Source of the DNA: Physcomitrium patens
Taxonomy: Eukaryota > Streptophyta > Bryopsida > Funariales > Funariaceae
NCBI RefSeq assembly: GCF_000002425.4
Contig: NC_037263.1
Span: 5,208,959-5,272,958 of the forward strand
Length of the DNA: 64,000 bases
Reading direction: 5' to 3'
How positions within the stretch are numbered: the stretch's first letter is position 1; each line of letters begins with the position of its first letter. Below, piece after piece: positions 34,126-45,611 of this stretch. Both the position numbers and the translations under genes were made by a program. A model generated the notes under the pieces. It saw nothing but the letters and a program-made list of their open reading frames with translations. It had not been told where the DNA came from and searched no databases.

Positions 34126-34970
34126 GCCGAGGCACATTGACAATTGAAAATGATCGGGACCAGATTGTTCTACAGATGTACCCAGTACAATATCATGGAG
34201 AATCTCAATTGCCAAAATCAAAATTTACATCGGACAACAAGAGTCAATCGATTGAGGCAGATGACAAAGCTATAGGTTCACTGCAATTTGAGGTAGGACA
34301 AAATACTTCAATAGCAACGGCATGAGTCTACCAATGTGGAAGTTCCAGTGAATATTTACTGCATCAGGAGGATGCGACTAACTCGGATCATGCTATTGCC
34401 AAATGGATGAACAATTTCGCAGTCAATAGAGTCAGCACATTGGCACTAGATTTGGATGGTTCTTATATGTTAGATAATATAAGAAATTCAGATCAGGAGA
34501 AGACAATTAAATCAAAGGTTGTTAAAGACCCTATGTATCAATCTATTAACCTGGGCACCAACAAAACGCCACAGCTAATTAAAATATATGCCAGTATTAT
34601 CGATACAGAAATAGATGCTTAGAAATAGTTTTTCGTCTGTCACAAATCTGCCTTTGCATGGTCGTATGCAGATTTGAAAGAAATTCCAGTTGACGTGTGT
34701 GAGTACCAGATTATTTTCGAAGAGGGTGTTACGCTAGTTCATCAAAGACAACACCGGCTTAACCCAAAATATTTCTTTTTAGTAAAAGAAAAATTGGCTG
34801 AACTTCTCGACGTGGATTTTATTAATCCTGTTCCGCATAGTGCATGGGTGTCACCAATTGTGATGGTATAAAAAAAAATGGAAATTGTTAGGATTTTCAG
34901 AAACTTAATGCGACCACTAAGAAAGATTACTTCTCATTACCTTTCACGGATAGTATGGGTAACATGTTGT
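34126..34970 (+). pseudogene. B1 protease-RT linker and truncated RT start
   Basis: Includes VCEYQIIFEEGVTLVHQRQHRLNPKY-type lead-in (34695-34780), VPHSAWVSPIVMV (34830-34871) and the first RT palm residues (34920-34965, DYFSLPFT). After about 34970 RT homology stops and sequence from downstream of pol follows, marking the deletion of the rest of RT, RNase H and integrase. Confidence 0.75.
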
Positions 34971-34994
34971 CATTATTACCACTAGGTAAAAGAA

Positions 34995-35008
34995 TAGGAG
35001 TGGGGCAC
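34995..35008 (+). other. B1 internal polypurine-like tract
   Basis: TAGGAGTGGGGCAC, the same core as the 3' PPT at 35712-35725 (TTAGGAGTGGGGCT). Conserved at this position in B2 and B3. Confidence 0.55.
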
Positions 35009-35099
35009 CAATTAAAGTCATTCTGTGGTGTTGTTTAGGGTTGGCTGGAGTGCCATTTTTTTGTATTTCTTGTGTTTTTGAGAATAGTAGTTCCAGTTA

Positions 35100-35618
35100 A
35101 GAATTAACAGTGAGGAACCAGTAAAAGAAAGACAGCGCATGGTGGAGACCCACAAGCAAGAACTATTTTGGACTTGCAATCATTCAATTTTGGAATTAGA
35201 AAAAGCAAAGGTTCAGTTGGTAATGGAACGAGAAAATATCGAGTTATTGGCACAAGAGAAATTGGTATTCAGTGACTAATACAGATGTGAAACGGAGCGA
35301 TTAAGGGCTGAAATTGAGGCCTTGAACGTCGAGGTGACAAGATTGACAGAGGATTTAGTCAATATTGGTCAAGCACAAGTATCGACGTTGCCAGTTTCCA
35401 AAGTTCTAGAAGAGAGGAGTCACTTTCAGTGCCAGTTGGAATTGAGAGATGCCCAGATCCTGAAATTGGAAGCTCAAGTCCGTGAATTGGATGAGTACAA
35501 TGAAGACCTTTCAACTCAGTTGAGGCAAGAGCCAATGGAAGGATTGGAGGAGGACGAAGATTTGCAGTTGGAACCGAAATCGGTGGAACCAATAACAGAT
35601 ACTGCGACAATTGATTAA
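35100..35618 (+). pseudogene. B1 extra ORF, C-terminal coiled coil
   Basis: Only the C-terminal part of the family's extra ORF is left. Open from about 35112 with one stop at 35278, then 35322-35618. Long heptad-rich sequence (ELEKAKVQLVMERENIELL, LEERSHFQCQLELRDAQILK, then EAQVRELDEYNEDL) with an acidic C-terminal tail. It matches B2 15621-15845 closely (LEAKDARILQLKAQIQEF, AYNEDLILQLR). Probably an oligomerising rod; role unknown. Confidence 0.7.
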
Positions 35619-35711
35619 TTAGATAGGCCAGAGGGATCACAATTTTTGTAGAGTTTTGTTAGATAATTTTTAGATAGGTATCAATTGAGTGTTTGCGAGG
35701 ATGCTGCATAG

Positions 35712-35725
35712 TTAGGAGTGGGGCT
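35712..35725 (+). other. B1 3' polypurine tract
   Basis: TTAGGAGTGGGGCT directly before the 3' LTR (35727). Confidence 0.75.
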
Positions 35726-35726
35726 A

Positions 35727-36492
35727 TGTAGAATAAGTAGTTATTTTCAAAATATAGATACCTAGTGTATAGTGTAAACAAGGATAGATAACTGTTGAAA
35801 AGGTGGTTCAGCAGGTAGAATAGATGAATAGTCAAGAAAAGTAGTTATCATATGTAGTATAGGAGTTGGTATCTCGGGGTAGTATAAGGAGGATGGAAGA
35901 GGGGAAGAAAATGCCAGACTGTAAGAGTTGTAAGCCAGGATAAGCTTGGTGCTACCTCTTTTCTTTTGTTTGTTATTTTCTTTGAATAAGAGGATTGAAA
36001 GTTTTTGAATATTGTGAAGTGAATTATGGAATAGAAATGTGATTGATATTATTTGAGATGAAAAAAGATTGAATGCTAAAATCTGATTGTAGTTCAACAA
36101 AGAGAATAAGTCTATATTTGTGTGAAACACTGTAATGTGAATGGCAGATTTGTGTGAAGAATTCCAGAGATTGGAACGAGGATAATTGTGTGCTGAAAGC
36201 TATGAGGGTGAAGTATTACAGTTGGAGATTATGAGGGTGAATATATTGGTAGAAATAACAATTATTGGTATGATTGAATTGCTGTAAGAAAGAGACCGAT
36301 AAGGTGAAGGAGGAGATTATAGTTTCCTTGTGTGTTCAGATATTGAAAATAGAGACAATACATTCAGGGGATGATTGATTGTGTGACCTTAACGTGAACG
36401 CTTAAGCAACTAGTCATTCTCCGTGTTCGAATCTCCCTATACGGGTTTATGCTGAGAGATTTCTTTCAGAATAAGTAAAACGAGCAATCACA
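35727..36492 (+). repeat. B1 3' LTR
   Basis: 766 bp, TGTAGAATAA to CAATCACA, same length as the 5' LTR. TATA box 35883-35889. Followed by the right TSD GCCTC (36493-36497). Confidence 0.95.
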
Positions 36493-37334
36493 GCCTCCCA
36501 ATTAGGAAATTGACCGATAAGCTTGCGATTATACCATTCAAATGCTATGTCCTTTAATATTGCTAGCAACCATCTTAACTGAATATCTTCAATTTTTCCA
36601 TTATTGGCTACACATGCAGTCAAGTATTGTGATAAATGTTGATCTGAATGGGCTCCTGGTAAACCTCTAAAAGTAAGTAATGGAGCCACACTAGTTGTGT
36701 GATTTCTCACCGCATCCATTTGGATTGCAATTGGAACTGCTGGTCCTCCAGACGCCATTAAAAATGTCAGTGTTTCGCTCAATTCTTTATTAAAATAAAA
36801 ACTGTCTCCCACAAAAGTCTTTTTCAAACTTCCATGCCTTCCCGATTGACTATTATTATCCCCAAATAATTATACTGGTTGAATATGAGGTAAAAATGAT
36901 GAATTTTGATATATTCTGAATTGGTCTTTATTGACAAGTGATTTATGCCGATCTTGAGAACCAGTCTTGTTAGAATCAGACGTATTTCTAATTAGAAAAA
37001 TATCCAATGGGGTACCTAATTCCTCTGTGCCTTCCTCACTTTCCATTAACGGCTTCGAGAAGTATGCTGGACTATTAGCAGCGCTCCCCGCAAGTGCTCT
37101 TGGCAATTTCTTTAATGGTATGTACTTCTGAAATATTACAGGTCGATCGTCTTTTGGGTACAATCGAATATGCCAACAGGCATGCAACCATGGCTTAATC
37201 CAACTTTGTCAATGTTTATTTTTTAATTTGTGATCTTGCTTGTTATGCAACAAATTTCTTTCTTGCAATCTCTTTGTTCTTTCCTTTGATTGTTTTATTC
37301 TCTTTATTATTAAATTCTCATTCTTAATAACCAT
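36493..37334 (-). pseudogene. B2 Gag N-terminal half
   Basis: Starts at the ATG at 37334 (minus). Basic leader of 41 codons, then an in-frame TGA (37211-37209) at the same codon as in B1. Next the matrix-like part 36870-37187 (HACWHIRLYPKDDRP, RALAGSAANSPAYFSKPL) and capsid start 36493-36827 (LLTFRGLPGAHSDQHLSQYL, LRWLLAILKDIAFEWYNRKL). B1 inserted right after NWEA. Confidence 0.8.
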
Positions 37335-37441
37335 ACTCTTTCATTATTTCTACTGAGTTTGCTTCTTAATCTCCTTTATTGCTTCGACAGTTAATTCCTA
37401 ACACTCAATAATGTTATCAATCTCCGGCAGCAACGCCAAAA
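37335..37441 (-). other. B2 leader and primer-binding site
   Basis: TCTCCGGCAGCAACGCCA at 37421-37438 is the reverse complement of a tRNA-Asp-type primer site (TGGCGTTGCTGCCGGAGA), three bases from the 5' LTR. Confidence 0.75.
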
Positions 37442-38218
37442 TGTGATTATCATTTTACTTATTCCGAAAGAAACTTCCTAGAATAAACCCATATAAGAGA
37501 ATTCGAACAAAGGGAAAGACTAAGCGCATGAGTTTCACTTGTTAGAATCACACAATTAACTGTATTCCGAACCACTAAAACACTAAGAAATACTACAATG
37601 CTTCCTTCTAGTAACAATACTCCTTCATCAACTGATAACCACAATATGCAACCCTGCACTCTCAAAAGACCGCTCAAAATTCAATAAATTCCATCCAATA
37701 CTAGGAATAACAAACTTCACTCCAACCAATCTGAATTCATAGAATTCTTGTAATCACAGACTTCTTTTATTGAAATACACACACACAACTCTCAATAAAC
37801 AACAATTATAATCTCCCATCTATAATCAATCTTCCAATAACTTCTATTATAATTCAATCATTCAGTACTCCAATTACATAATCAATAATTTATAAATCAA
37901 TCTCTGATTTATTCCACAGACTCACTTCTCAGTATTCAAAAACTATCCATTATTCTTCAAAAACAAAGAAAACAAAAGAAACAAAGAGGAAGCACCAAGC
38001 TTAACCCCGGCTCATGACTATCATAGTCTGGCCCTTTCTTCCTCTCTCCCATCCTCTTTATACTACCTCGAGATACCAACTCCTATACTACGGATGATAA
38101 CTACTTTTTTTGACTATTCATCTATTCTACTTATTGAACCACCTTTTTAGTGGTTATCTATCCATGTTTATACTATACACTAGATATTTATATTCTGAAA
38201 ATAACTACTTATTTTACA
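37442..38218 (-). repeat. B2 5' LTR
   Basis: 777 bp, plus-strand text TGTGATTATC to TTATTTTACA. Reverse TATA box CTTTATA at 38056-38062, i.e. TATAAAG in the sense direction. Confidence 0.9.
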
Positions 38219-38417
38219 ATGTGTGATAAATTGAATACCTATAGAATCTTTCATTTGAATTAAACCATTAGAAAAACCTTCTACTACATAATATGGTGCA
38301 TGTCAATAGACTTGAAATTTCTCCAAAAAATTATGAAATTGATTATGATAGAGAATTACTAAATCATTGTGAAGAAAAGATTTGGGACATAATTTATTAT
38401 AATAATAACTCTTATGG
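38219..38417 (-). pseudogene. B3 integrase C-terminal fragment
   Basis: Starts with the right TSD of B2 (ATGTG) and continues B3, matching B2 17540-17740 in the integrase C-terminus and what follows. Interrupted by C1 at 38418. Confidence 0.7.
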
Positions 38418-39667
38418 TGTCCGAGTAGAGAGAGTTTGCCTCAAGAAAGCGTTGGATTTTTGGCTGCCACTAAATGCTCAATCAAGTCTAAGATATAAAG
38501 GTACCAATTTTATATATATAATATTTTCCCTTTTAGGACAATTACATCAACACATAAGTCCAAGTACAAAGAAAACACCCAAATGTATGATAAAGTATCT
38601 TAAAACCTTACATATCCTTATGAGAAATGTTTTTCAAACTTCAACAACCCATATCTCACGATTAGACTATTCAAACAACCTAAAAGTTTACATAAAGTAC
38701 TAATATACTCTCAAAAACTACTACAAAAAAATTTAATTGTAAATTTATTACGGATCTTGAAATATCACCAAAACCCTAATAGTAGCTTTAAATCCTAGTT
38801 TACATACACCCACATGCTAATTTCTTCATATTTCACAAAATAAGTACTCAAATACCATGAAAATTTGATCTATAGCTTTTTAACTCATTAACTCACACTT
38901 ATAGAAATTTTGAGCTGAAAATTTGTCTAGAAACTCAAGATATGACTCCAACCATTACTATCAATAAAATGACTCACTTACTACCTTTAAATTACATGTA
39001 CTGTCTTCAATGCCCTATAACTCCTTCATTCAGACTTGGAATTCATCAAATAGTATATGTAAAGTGTAGCTAAAAAAAGATTCTCTCCAACTCTAGTTTC
39101 CGATCTTTTATTTCTCTCCGTATGCATATGTTATGCTTCAAAGTGTGACAATAGGTACAAATTTGACACCTTACCTTTGAACGCCTATATCTACTTCACA
39201 AAAACTCGAAATCACCCAAACTCTTCACCCAAATTATATCCAAAACCTTGAACTTGCTGATCTTAGCCTCCAAAGCTCAAATGACTTCGAAAGAGAAATC
39301 CTAATCCTTAATAAGGCCTCGGGCAGCCTCCTTGAAGCCCATTGGACATGGCCTTCGATTAATAGGAATGAAGATCTCCATTCCTTGCCTTCATCCAACC
39401 ATGTCTTGCTTTCATCCCTCCCAATAAGCCTCCTAATAGTTTAGACTTTCATCTTTAGACTCCAACCTTCCCTTAAGTTTTATACTAAATATCTAAATCC
39501 TACATAATATAAATACTATAATCAAAATACATAAATCCCCAAATAAATTTTCCTATATTAATTTTCTTTAAATTTATTTACTAACCACTCTAATATACAT
39601 CAAGACTTACAAATATATTATATGACTTAATTAATTTTTATATACTATAAGCAATTACAATACGACA
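38418..39667. repeat. C1: solo-LTR-like insertion in B3
   Basis: 1250 bp with ends TGTCCGAG and TACGACA, so TGTC…GACA terminal inverted bases. The flanks ATGG (38414-38417) and ACGG (39668-39671) may be a decayed TSD. Homologous to the C2 unit over its full length. It contains an 'accaaaaccctaatagtagc' block (38770-38789). No protein-coding sequence is visible, and the family's coding part is not in this window. Confidence 0.75.
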
Positions 39668-41520
39668 ACGGCGATGTTGTATAGCTTCTATAGTCAAAAG
39701 AGTCGTAGCTCTAACTTCATTCAATTTGTTCAATTGTGTAAACTAATATTGGAGGGATTTCTTGTCGCTAAGACGTTCATCCAACTCAATTCTTGACACT
39801 GTTATTGACATTAATAAAGCCAATATATGAGTAATTTTATCCAAGTCATTAGCGATACCAGCCAGTGACATGATGTGTCTCAATAATTTATTAGACGATA
39901 CCTTAAATTTGCATTTCTCCAAATTCAAAGAGATCCCATAATAGCTACAACAATCCAAATATTTACTAAGACATTCCAAGTCATTGATCTTCATATTAAA
40001 TATATAAAAATTATCTAAAAATATCTCCATCAAATATCATAAATGATCCTAAAAAGCTTGCATCATTATCTTCTGATACGTGGCTGGGATATTACATAAT
40101 CCAAATGGCATAACTTTACCAGTCTATAGTAAAAGTAGTCCTTAATTGGTCTTCTTTTGTAATTTTAATTTCATTAAAAATTCAATTGAAAAAAGAATAA
40201 TATTCATGTTCGGCTATCACATCAAGGATATTATCCGTGAAAGGTAAAGAAAAATAATCCTTCTTAATAGCTACATTTAATTTATAAAAATCTTTGCAGA
40301 TTTGGATTTTTCTATTTTTCTTTGGCACCATTACAATTGGTGAAATCCATTCATCATATGGAACTGAATAAATAAAACTTGCATCAAGAAATTTGACTAA
40401 TTCTTCTTTTACCATAAGAAAATATTTTAGATTGAGTCAATGTTGTCTTTGATGAAGTAGTGTAGTATTCTCCTTTAAAATAATTTGATGCTTATAAACT
40501 TCAGCACGAATGGCTTTCAAATCCACATATGACCATGCAAAAGAAGATTTATGATTTAAGAAGAAAGCCTTCTAGTTTTCCAACTTGATATCTATAATTC
40601 CATTATATACTTGGATAATCTTTGGTGTTTCATTGGTACCTAAGTTGAGCGATTGGCCATTAAGTTCCTTGAAAACATCTAATTTAATTTTTATCTCTGA
40701 CTTATAATCTTTCATATAATCTGACAAATTGAAACTACCAAATTTTAGTTCCAATGTATTAACTTCATTAACCACAGAATTATTCATCTAATCAGCAATA
40801 GCATGATTAAAGTTTGATGTATCTTCCAAATATACTAAATATTCTTTAGGTCCTCCACATTGATATTACATGCCTTGCTTCTATATGTGAAGTGGATCAT
40901 CATCAACTTACATTGCATTGGTAATTTCATCATATTCCACATTAGATTGTCCTTCATTATTAGATGTCACTTTTGAATCCAAAATTTGAGATTTTCGATG
41001 ATATTAAACTAGGTACATTTGTAACACAATCTTGTCTTTCTCTTTTTTAATAGTCAATATTTCACAACTCCAATCATTTTTAGCTTTAGCTTGATATAGC
41101 CACAATCAACCCAATAAGATTGGATAGGATAATATGAAACTCTATAATTGTAAAATAATATAATCAATCTTATATATAATTCCAGTGATTATAATATCAA
41201 TATTGCATAAGATATCCATTGATTTTACTTGACTATGATCTACCATTTTCAATATCAATGTCGTAAATATTAATTGTTTTAAGTCCAAGTCTTCTATTGT
41301 ATTAGTGTTTATTAGATTCACATTAGAGTCACCATCTACTTGAACTCTAGAAATAAGAATACCATTGATAGATATATCAATAGTTCATGCTCTCAGATGA
41401 AGATTTAAACTAACTTCATGAATTTCTCTATTACAAGAACTCTTAATGATGAATTCAATGTAGAATGACATTCTAGGGCTATCGCTAAAAGTTACTTCAT
41501 TATAATAAATGACTAAATTA
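39668..41520 (-). pseudogene. B3 pol: deleted RT-integrase fusion, linker, protease
   Basis: Leftmost piece (39668-39790) is integrase C-terminus (ELDERLSDKKSLQY), fused directly at about 39800 to RT C-terminus (LNLEKCKFKVSSNKLLRHIMS): RNase H and the integrase core are deleted. RT palm with FLDN at about 40005-40025. The rest of RT lies at 40182-40415. Protease-RT linker 40440-40980; protease 41040-41400 with VDGDSNVNL where B2 has VDEGSSVNL. Heavily decayed. Confidence 0.75.
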
Positions 41521-43860
41521 CATCCAAATCTTTCAAAATATCATACGGTTTCATATTGGTAGTGATTTCCAGGGCCCTGGTCTTTTTCATGGATTTCAAC
41601 TTAATCCCTTGAGATAGCATATCTTTTTTTATTGAATTTGGATGTGGAATAGCTAAATGAACTTTTTCAAAATATTTGTCCATGAGAAGATTCTTTACTA
41701 TGCAAGACAACTCTTGGAACTTCTTAGATAATAATATTGGCTTAGATTGAATCAATACCTTGTACTAAGAACATCATTGGATTGCGTAGATGGACTAGGT
41801 TCCATTGTTGATAATGTTTTTGGTATAGGTATTGGATTTAAAGTTCTTATAATTGGATTGAAGTAGTCCTTCGTAACTGGTACATCCAATTGTTGAATTG
41901 AATCTTTTCTTTTTTGCTAGCCTCTAGTAAATATTGTATAAATGCATTCTACCTGATTTACAAGAAATTCTTAAGGACCTTGATTATTAACTTCTATCTT
42001 ATTATATAGCTGGATTTTGTAGTCTTGGTTATTAAAATTAAACGAAGCATTACACTATTGATATGTATGTCACGATTGCTTATAATTTCTACATATTAGA
42101 GCATATTCATCACTAGTTCTTGGATTGAGACATTTACTAGCATAATATTCTATCTACCTACAATGATAATATCAAAGTGATCTTCTTTCATTTTTATTAG
42201 GAATATTGGATGTTTTTACTTATATATACCAGTTGGGCCTATTCCAAGTTGAATGAATAAATGATCTTAGTTGTCCAATTAGTACTATAGAATCTAAAAT
42301 TGGTTTTTGAATTGATAGATATTGAAAATATCCTTGCTGATTTTACTTAATACATTAAAAATTGGATCCACATTTTCGTTGTATACAAAATTTTGAAAAT
42401 TTAAAAAATTTCTATTTTGTTTATTCAAACAATTTCTGCTCCAACCAAATCTATTTCTTCTCTGAACTTAATTAACATTCCACAAAGTTGATTGAATCAT
42501 GGTCTGATTACCAAACTGTTGTTGCTTTTGTAAATTCCAATAATTGGTAGTGGCATGCTTATCCCTACAAAATGTATATTATATAATCATTTGGAGTAGA
42601 GAAAAATATTTCGTTACTATATGGCCTTGTCTTTTATAATTATTGCATCAAATATTGAGGTGCATATTGGTCAGTTTATGCCTCTTCTCTTTACCTTTCA
42701 CTAGATTAATAGCCAATTTATCCATCTTCTTTGTCAAAATTAACAACAAAGCCTCATTTGGATCCTTCGATACTATTTTATTAGGTAACTCTTTTGTTGG
42801 TACTGGTTTTTGATATGTGAGGTATAACAAATACAGAATTGTTCCTATTATTGGTACAACTTGTAATGAGACAACATTAATTAAACTAAGCTATAGAAAG
42901 AATTTCATGATGATCAATTCTTAATTATAGGAGCTAGGATGATTCCATCTAAGAATAGTTATCAAATGCCAACTTGGAATGAAGTTCTTATAATTTGATA
43001 ACTATTCTTCACTTATAATTGGTAATTATACCATTCAAATGCTATATCTTTCAAGGTCATTGATAGCCATTTCAACCAAATATCTTCAGTTCTACTATTA
43101 TTAGCTATACATGCAATTAAGAATTGAGACAAATATTGATTTAGATCTACACTTGGTAAATATCTAAAAGTAGGTAATAAAGCTATGTTAATTGTGTAAT
43201 CACCTACCGCACCCATTTAGACCACAATTGGAACTGCTACACCGCCTGTTACCATTGAAGATAATAATGTTCCACTTAATTCTTTATTGGAATAAATACT
43301 ACCTTTCCTTATTACCTTTTCCAGACTTTCAAGCTTCTTTTATTTGCTTTTATTATCTACAAATAATTTTATTGATTGAATTAGATATAAAAACGATGGA
43401 TTTTGAAATATAATAAATTGGCCTTTATTAATAAGAAATTTATGTCATTCTAAAGAACAAATCTTATTACAATCGGTTATATGGACTATTAAAAAAGTGT
43501 CCAATAGAGTACCCAATTCTTCTATGTCTCTTTTATTTTAAGTTAATGGATTCAAAGGATATGCCGGACTGTTGATAGAATTTTTTTTGAGTGCTGTTGG
43601 TAATTTACTTAACTGTATATGTGTTTGAAATATTAAAGGTCTATCAAGTTTTAGGTATGCTCAAATATATTGAGAAGCATGCAACCGTGGTTTAATCCAA
43701 CTCTGTGAATGCTTCTTTTTTAGATTACATTCTTGCTTGTCCCACAATAAATTTCTTGCTTGACTCTTTCCTATTGTCCTTTCAACTTGCATGTTTTTCT
43801 TAGTGCAATGCTCTCATTCTTACTAAGCATAATCTTTCATCATATAATATTGAAATTACT
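41521..43860 (-). pseudogene. B3 Gag and gag-protease linker (broken)
   Basis: Linker 41521-42050, two decayed C-terminal knuckles (42060-42180), Q/N-rich spacer, upstream knuckles (42540-42660), lysine-rich segment (42648-42830, LILTKKMDKLAINLVKGKEK), capsid (43013-43330, LPTFRYLPSVDLNQYLSQFL), and N-terminal part to about 43830. At the codon where B1 and B2 have TGA, B3 has TCA (about 43711). A short piece around 42905-42992 lies in the opposite orientation. Confidence 0.7.
42951..43009. repeat. Fold-back inverted repeat in B3 gag
   Basis: AAGAATAGTTATCAAAT (42951-42967) and its exact complement ATTTGATAACTATTCTT (42993-43009), 25-nt loop. The left arm belongs to a gag stretch (about 42905-42992) that is inverted relative to the rest of B3. 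Confidence 0.85.
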
Positions 43861-44008
43861 TTCTATTTCCAATCTAACTACATATTTGTCTTCACTTTTG
43901 AACTAACATCAATTTTGTAACCTCTTCATGCAACATGCAAACCCACTTGTTTGGCAATTAATTCCTAACATTCAATACTATTGTCAATCTCTAGTAGTCA
44001 TGACAAAA
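43861..44008 (-). other. B3 leader, decayed primer-binding site
   Basis: The text at 43986-44006 aligns with the B2 primer-site region (TCTCCGGCAGCAACGCCA) but has lost most matches. Confidence 0.5.
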
Positions 44009-44800
44009 TGTAATTGCCATTTTACTTATTCTTCAAATACCTACCTAAAATGAATCTATAAAAAAGAATTTGAACACAAGAAAAGACTATCTGCATGAAT
44101 TTATACATTAGGATTATACAATTAACTATCTTTTGATGCACTAATAATATCCAAAAAAGCTACAATACATTCCAAATTCTATCAATTCATCTTCTAACAA
44201 ATAAAATATTACAATTGATAATTCTATCTTATTCATTCACTGTTTCTTCTCTTTTCCAAATTTATGATAATAATATATAATACTATACTCTCTTAAAAGA
44301 CTACATAAAATATTCCATAATCTCATCATTGGAATTCTCCAAAACTAACCATCATTCCCAGTAATCTGCTTCACACAATTCCAGATCCCACAAACTTCTT
44401 TAATTTTGGACTTTTCAATTCTCCACTTATAATTTAGTATACAATAAATTCAATTTCTCATTTGGCATCATATAAATCAAATCTTTCTTTCATTACAAAA
44501 TTTTACTTCTCATTATTCAAAATTTATCCATTATCTTTCTTTTATAAAAAAAATAAAAATAAAAGGTAGTACCAAACTTACCTCAGCTCATGACTATCAT
44601 AATTTGGCCCTGTCTACTTCTTCTTCAATTGATTTATTCTCACCTTGAAACAAAGATTCCAACCAATATTTCTTACTTAACCATTTTTTTTGACTAAATC
44701 ATTTACCTTACTTCTTGAATTGACTACCTTATGGATGATTAATCAATTTTACTAATATGTAACCAATGTCCTACAAAAACCAATTTCTATCCATTCTACA
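44009..44800 (-). repeat. B3 5' LTR
   Basis: 792 bp, TGTAATTGCC to CCATTCTACA; pairs with 11705-12495. Followed by TSD TCTCT (44801-44805). Confidence 0.85.
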
Positions 44801-44805
44801 TCTCT

Positions 44806-45571
44806 CTTCTAATCTCTCATCTTATTTTAATAATAAAAGACTATTTAAGACCAAAAAACCATAAAGTCTTAGCCTTATTGGATTTAGAAGCCTAAGCTTA
44901 TTTCATAGATGAAGACTTTGTCAAAAAATAAGATATATCCTTAATTAAGAAAATCAAACGTGTACATGTAGAAGTAATAGATGGACATTCATTGTCTTCT
45001 AGGGATGTTACACTTTAAACTATTCTTGTAGAAGTACTAAGTAGTAGTCACAATAGTTTAATAATATTTAATAAGATTAAATCTCTTTTTAATCCAATCA
45101 TTTTAGGATTATTGTGATTAGAAAGATATAAGCCTCAAATAGACTGTATTTCTCACAATCTTGATTTTTTCTATAGTTTAGCCTAAGGTCTTGTTAGGCA
45201 AGTAGAAATCTATAAGTCTAATATATCAAAATCCTTATTGATAGATGTGAGAGTTTTTATGCATGCTGCAAATGGAAGGCCATCTTTTACTATATATGCT
45301 ATATCCATTGTTGATGGTGAAAAGATATCAACTGATATTTCTAGCCAATATAAAGATTTCTTGGACGTTTTTGAAAAGAAGAATACAGATATTCTTTCAA
45401 ATTATTGTCCTTATGATTGTACCATTGATCTTCAAGAAAGAATTCAACCACTATTTGGACTAATCTATAGCCTATCACAAAATAAGTTGGTTGCACTCAA
45501 AGAATATATTAATGAGAACTTGGCTAAAAACTTTATATGCTATTTTAAATCTCCAGCCGATATTCCTATCT

Positions 45572-45611
<40 letters not shown>

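Larger units (their letters stand above)
29032..36492 (+). mobile_element. B1: internally deleted OTA-type element in B2 gag
   Basis: Plus strand, 7461 bp, exact TSD GCCTC (29027-29031 and 36493-36497). Both LTRs are exactly 766 bp and roughly 95% alike by eye. Keeps PBS, gag, protease and the first part of RT, then jumps at about 34970 to the post-pol region, so most of RT, all of RNase H, integrase and the start of the extra ORF are missing. Contains insertion F1. Because the LTRs are complete and the TSD is exact, it may have moved as a non-autonomous copy using proteins supplied by another element. Confidence 0.9.
14672..38218 (-). mobile_element. B2: OTA-type Ty3/Gypsy element inside B3, most complete B copy
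   Basis: Minus-strand element; 3' LTR 14672-15447 (776 bp), 5' LTR 37442-38218 (777 bp). TSD ACGTG (14667-14671) and ATGTG (38219-38223), one mismatch. Order in the sense direction: LTR, PBS, gag, protease, RT, RNase H, integrase, spacer, extra ORF, LTR. E and B1 inserted in its gag. Own length without E and B1 is about 10.0 kb, typical of the OTA group. All ORFs carry stops, so it cannot encode its proteins. Confidence 0.9.
11705..44800 (-). mobile_element. B3: OTA-type (Athila/Tat-like) Ty3/Gypsy element inside A2
   Basis: Minus-strand element with exact TSD TCTCT (11700-11704 and 44801-44805). 3' LTR 11705-12495 (791 bp) and 5' LTR 44009-44800 (792 bp). Own content: post-pol extra ORF 12560-14250, a pol fragment 38219-41520 and gag 41520-43860. 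It is split by B2 (14672-38218) and by C1 (38418-39667). About 1.6 kb of RNase H and integrase core is deleted. Confidence 0.85.

Noticed and set aside
38293-38703. 136-codon ORF on the plus strand
   Set aside because: It spans the junction of B3 and C1, so it is accidental.
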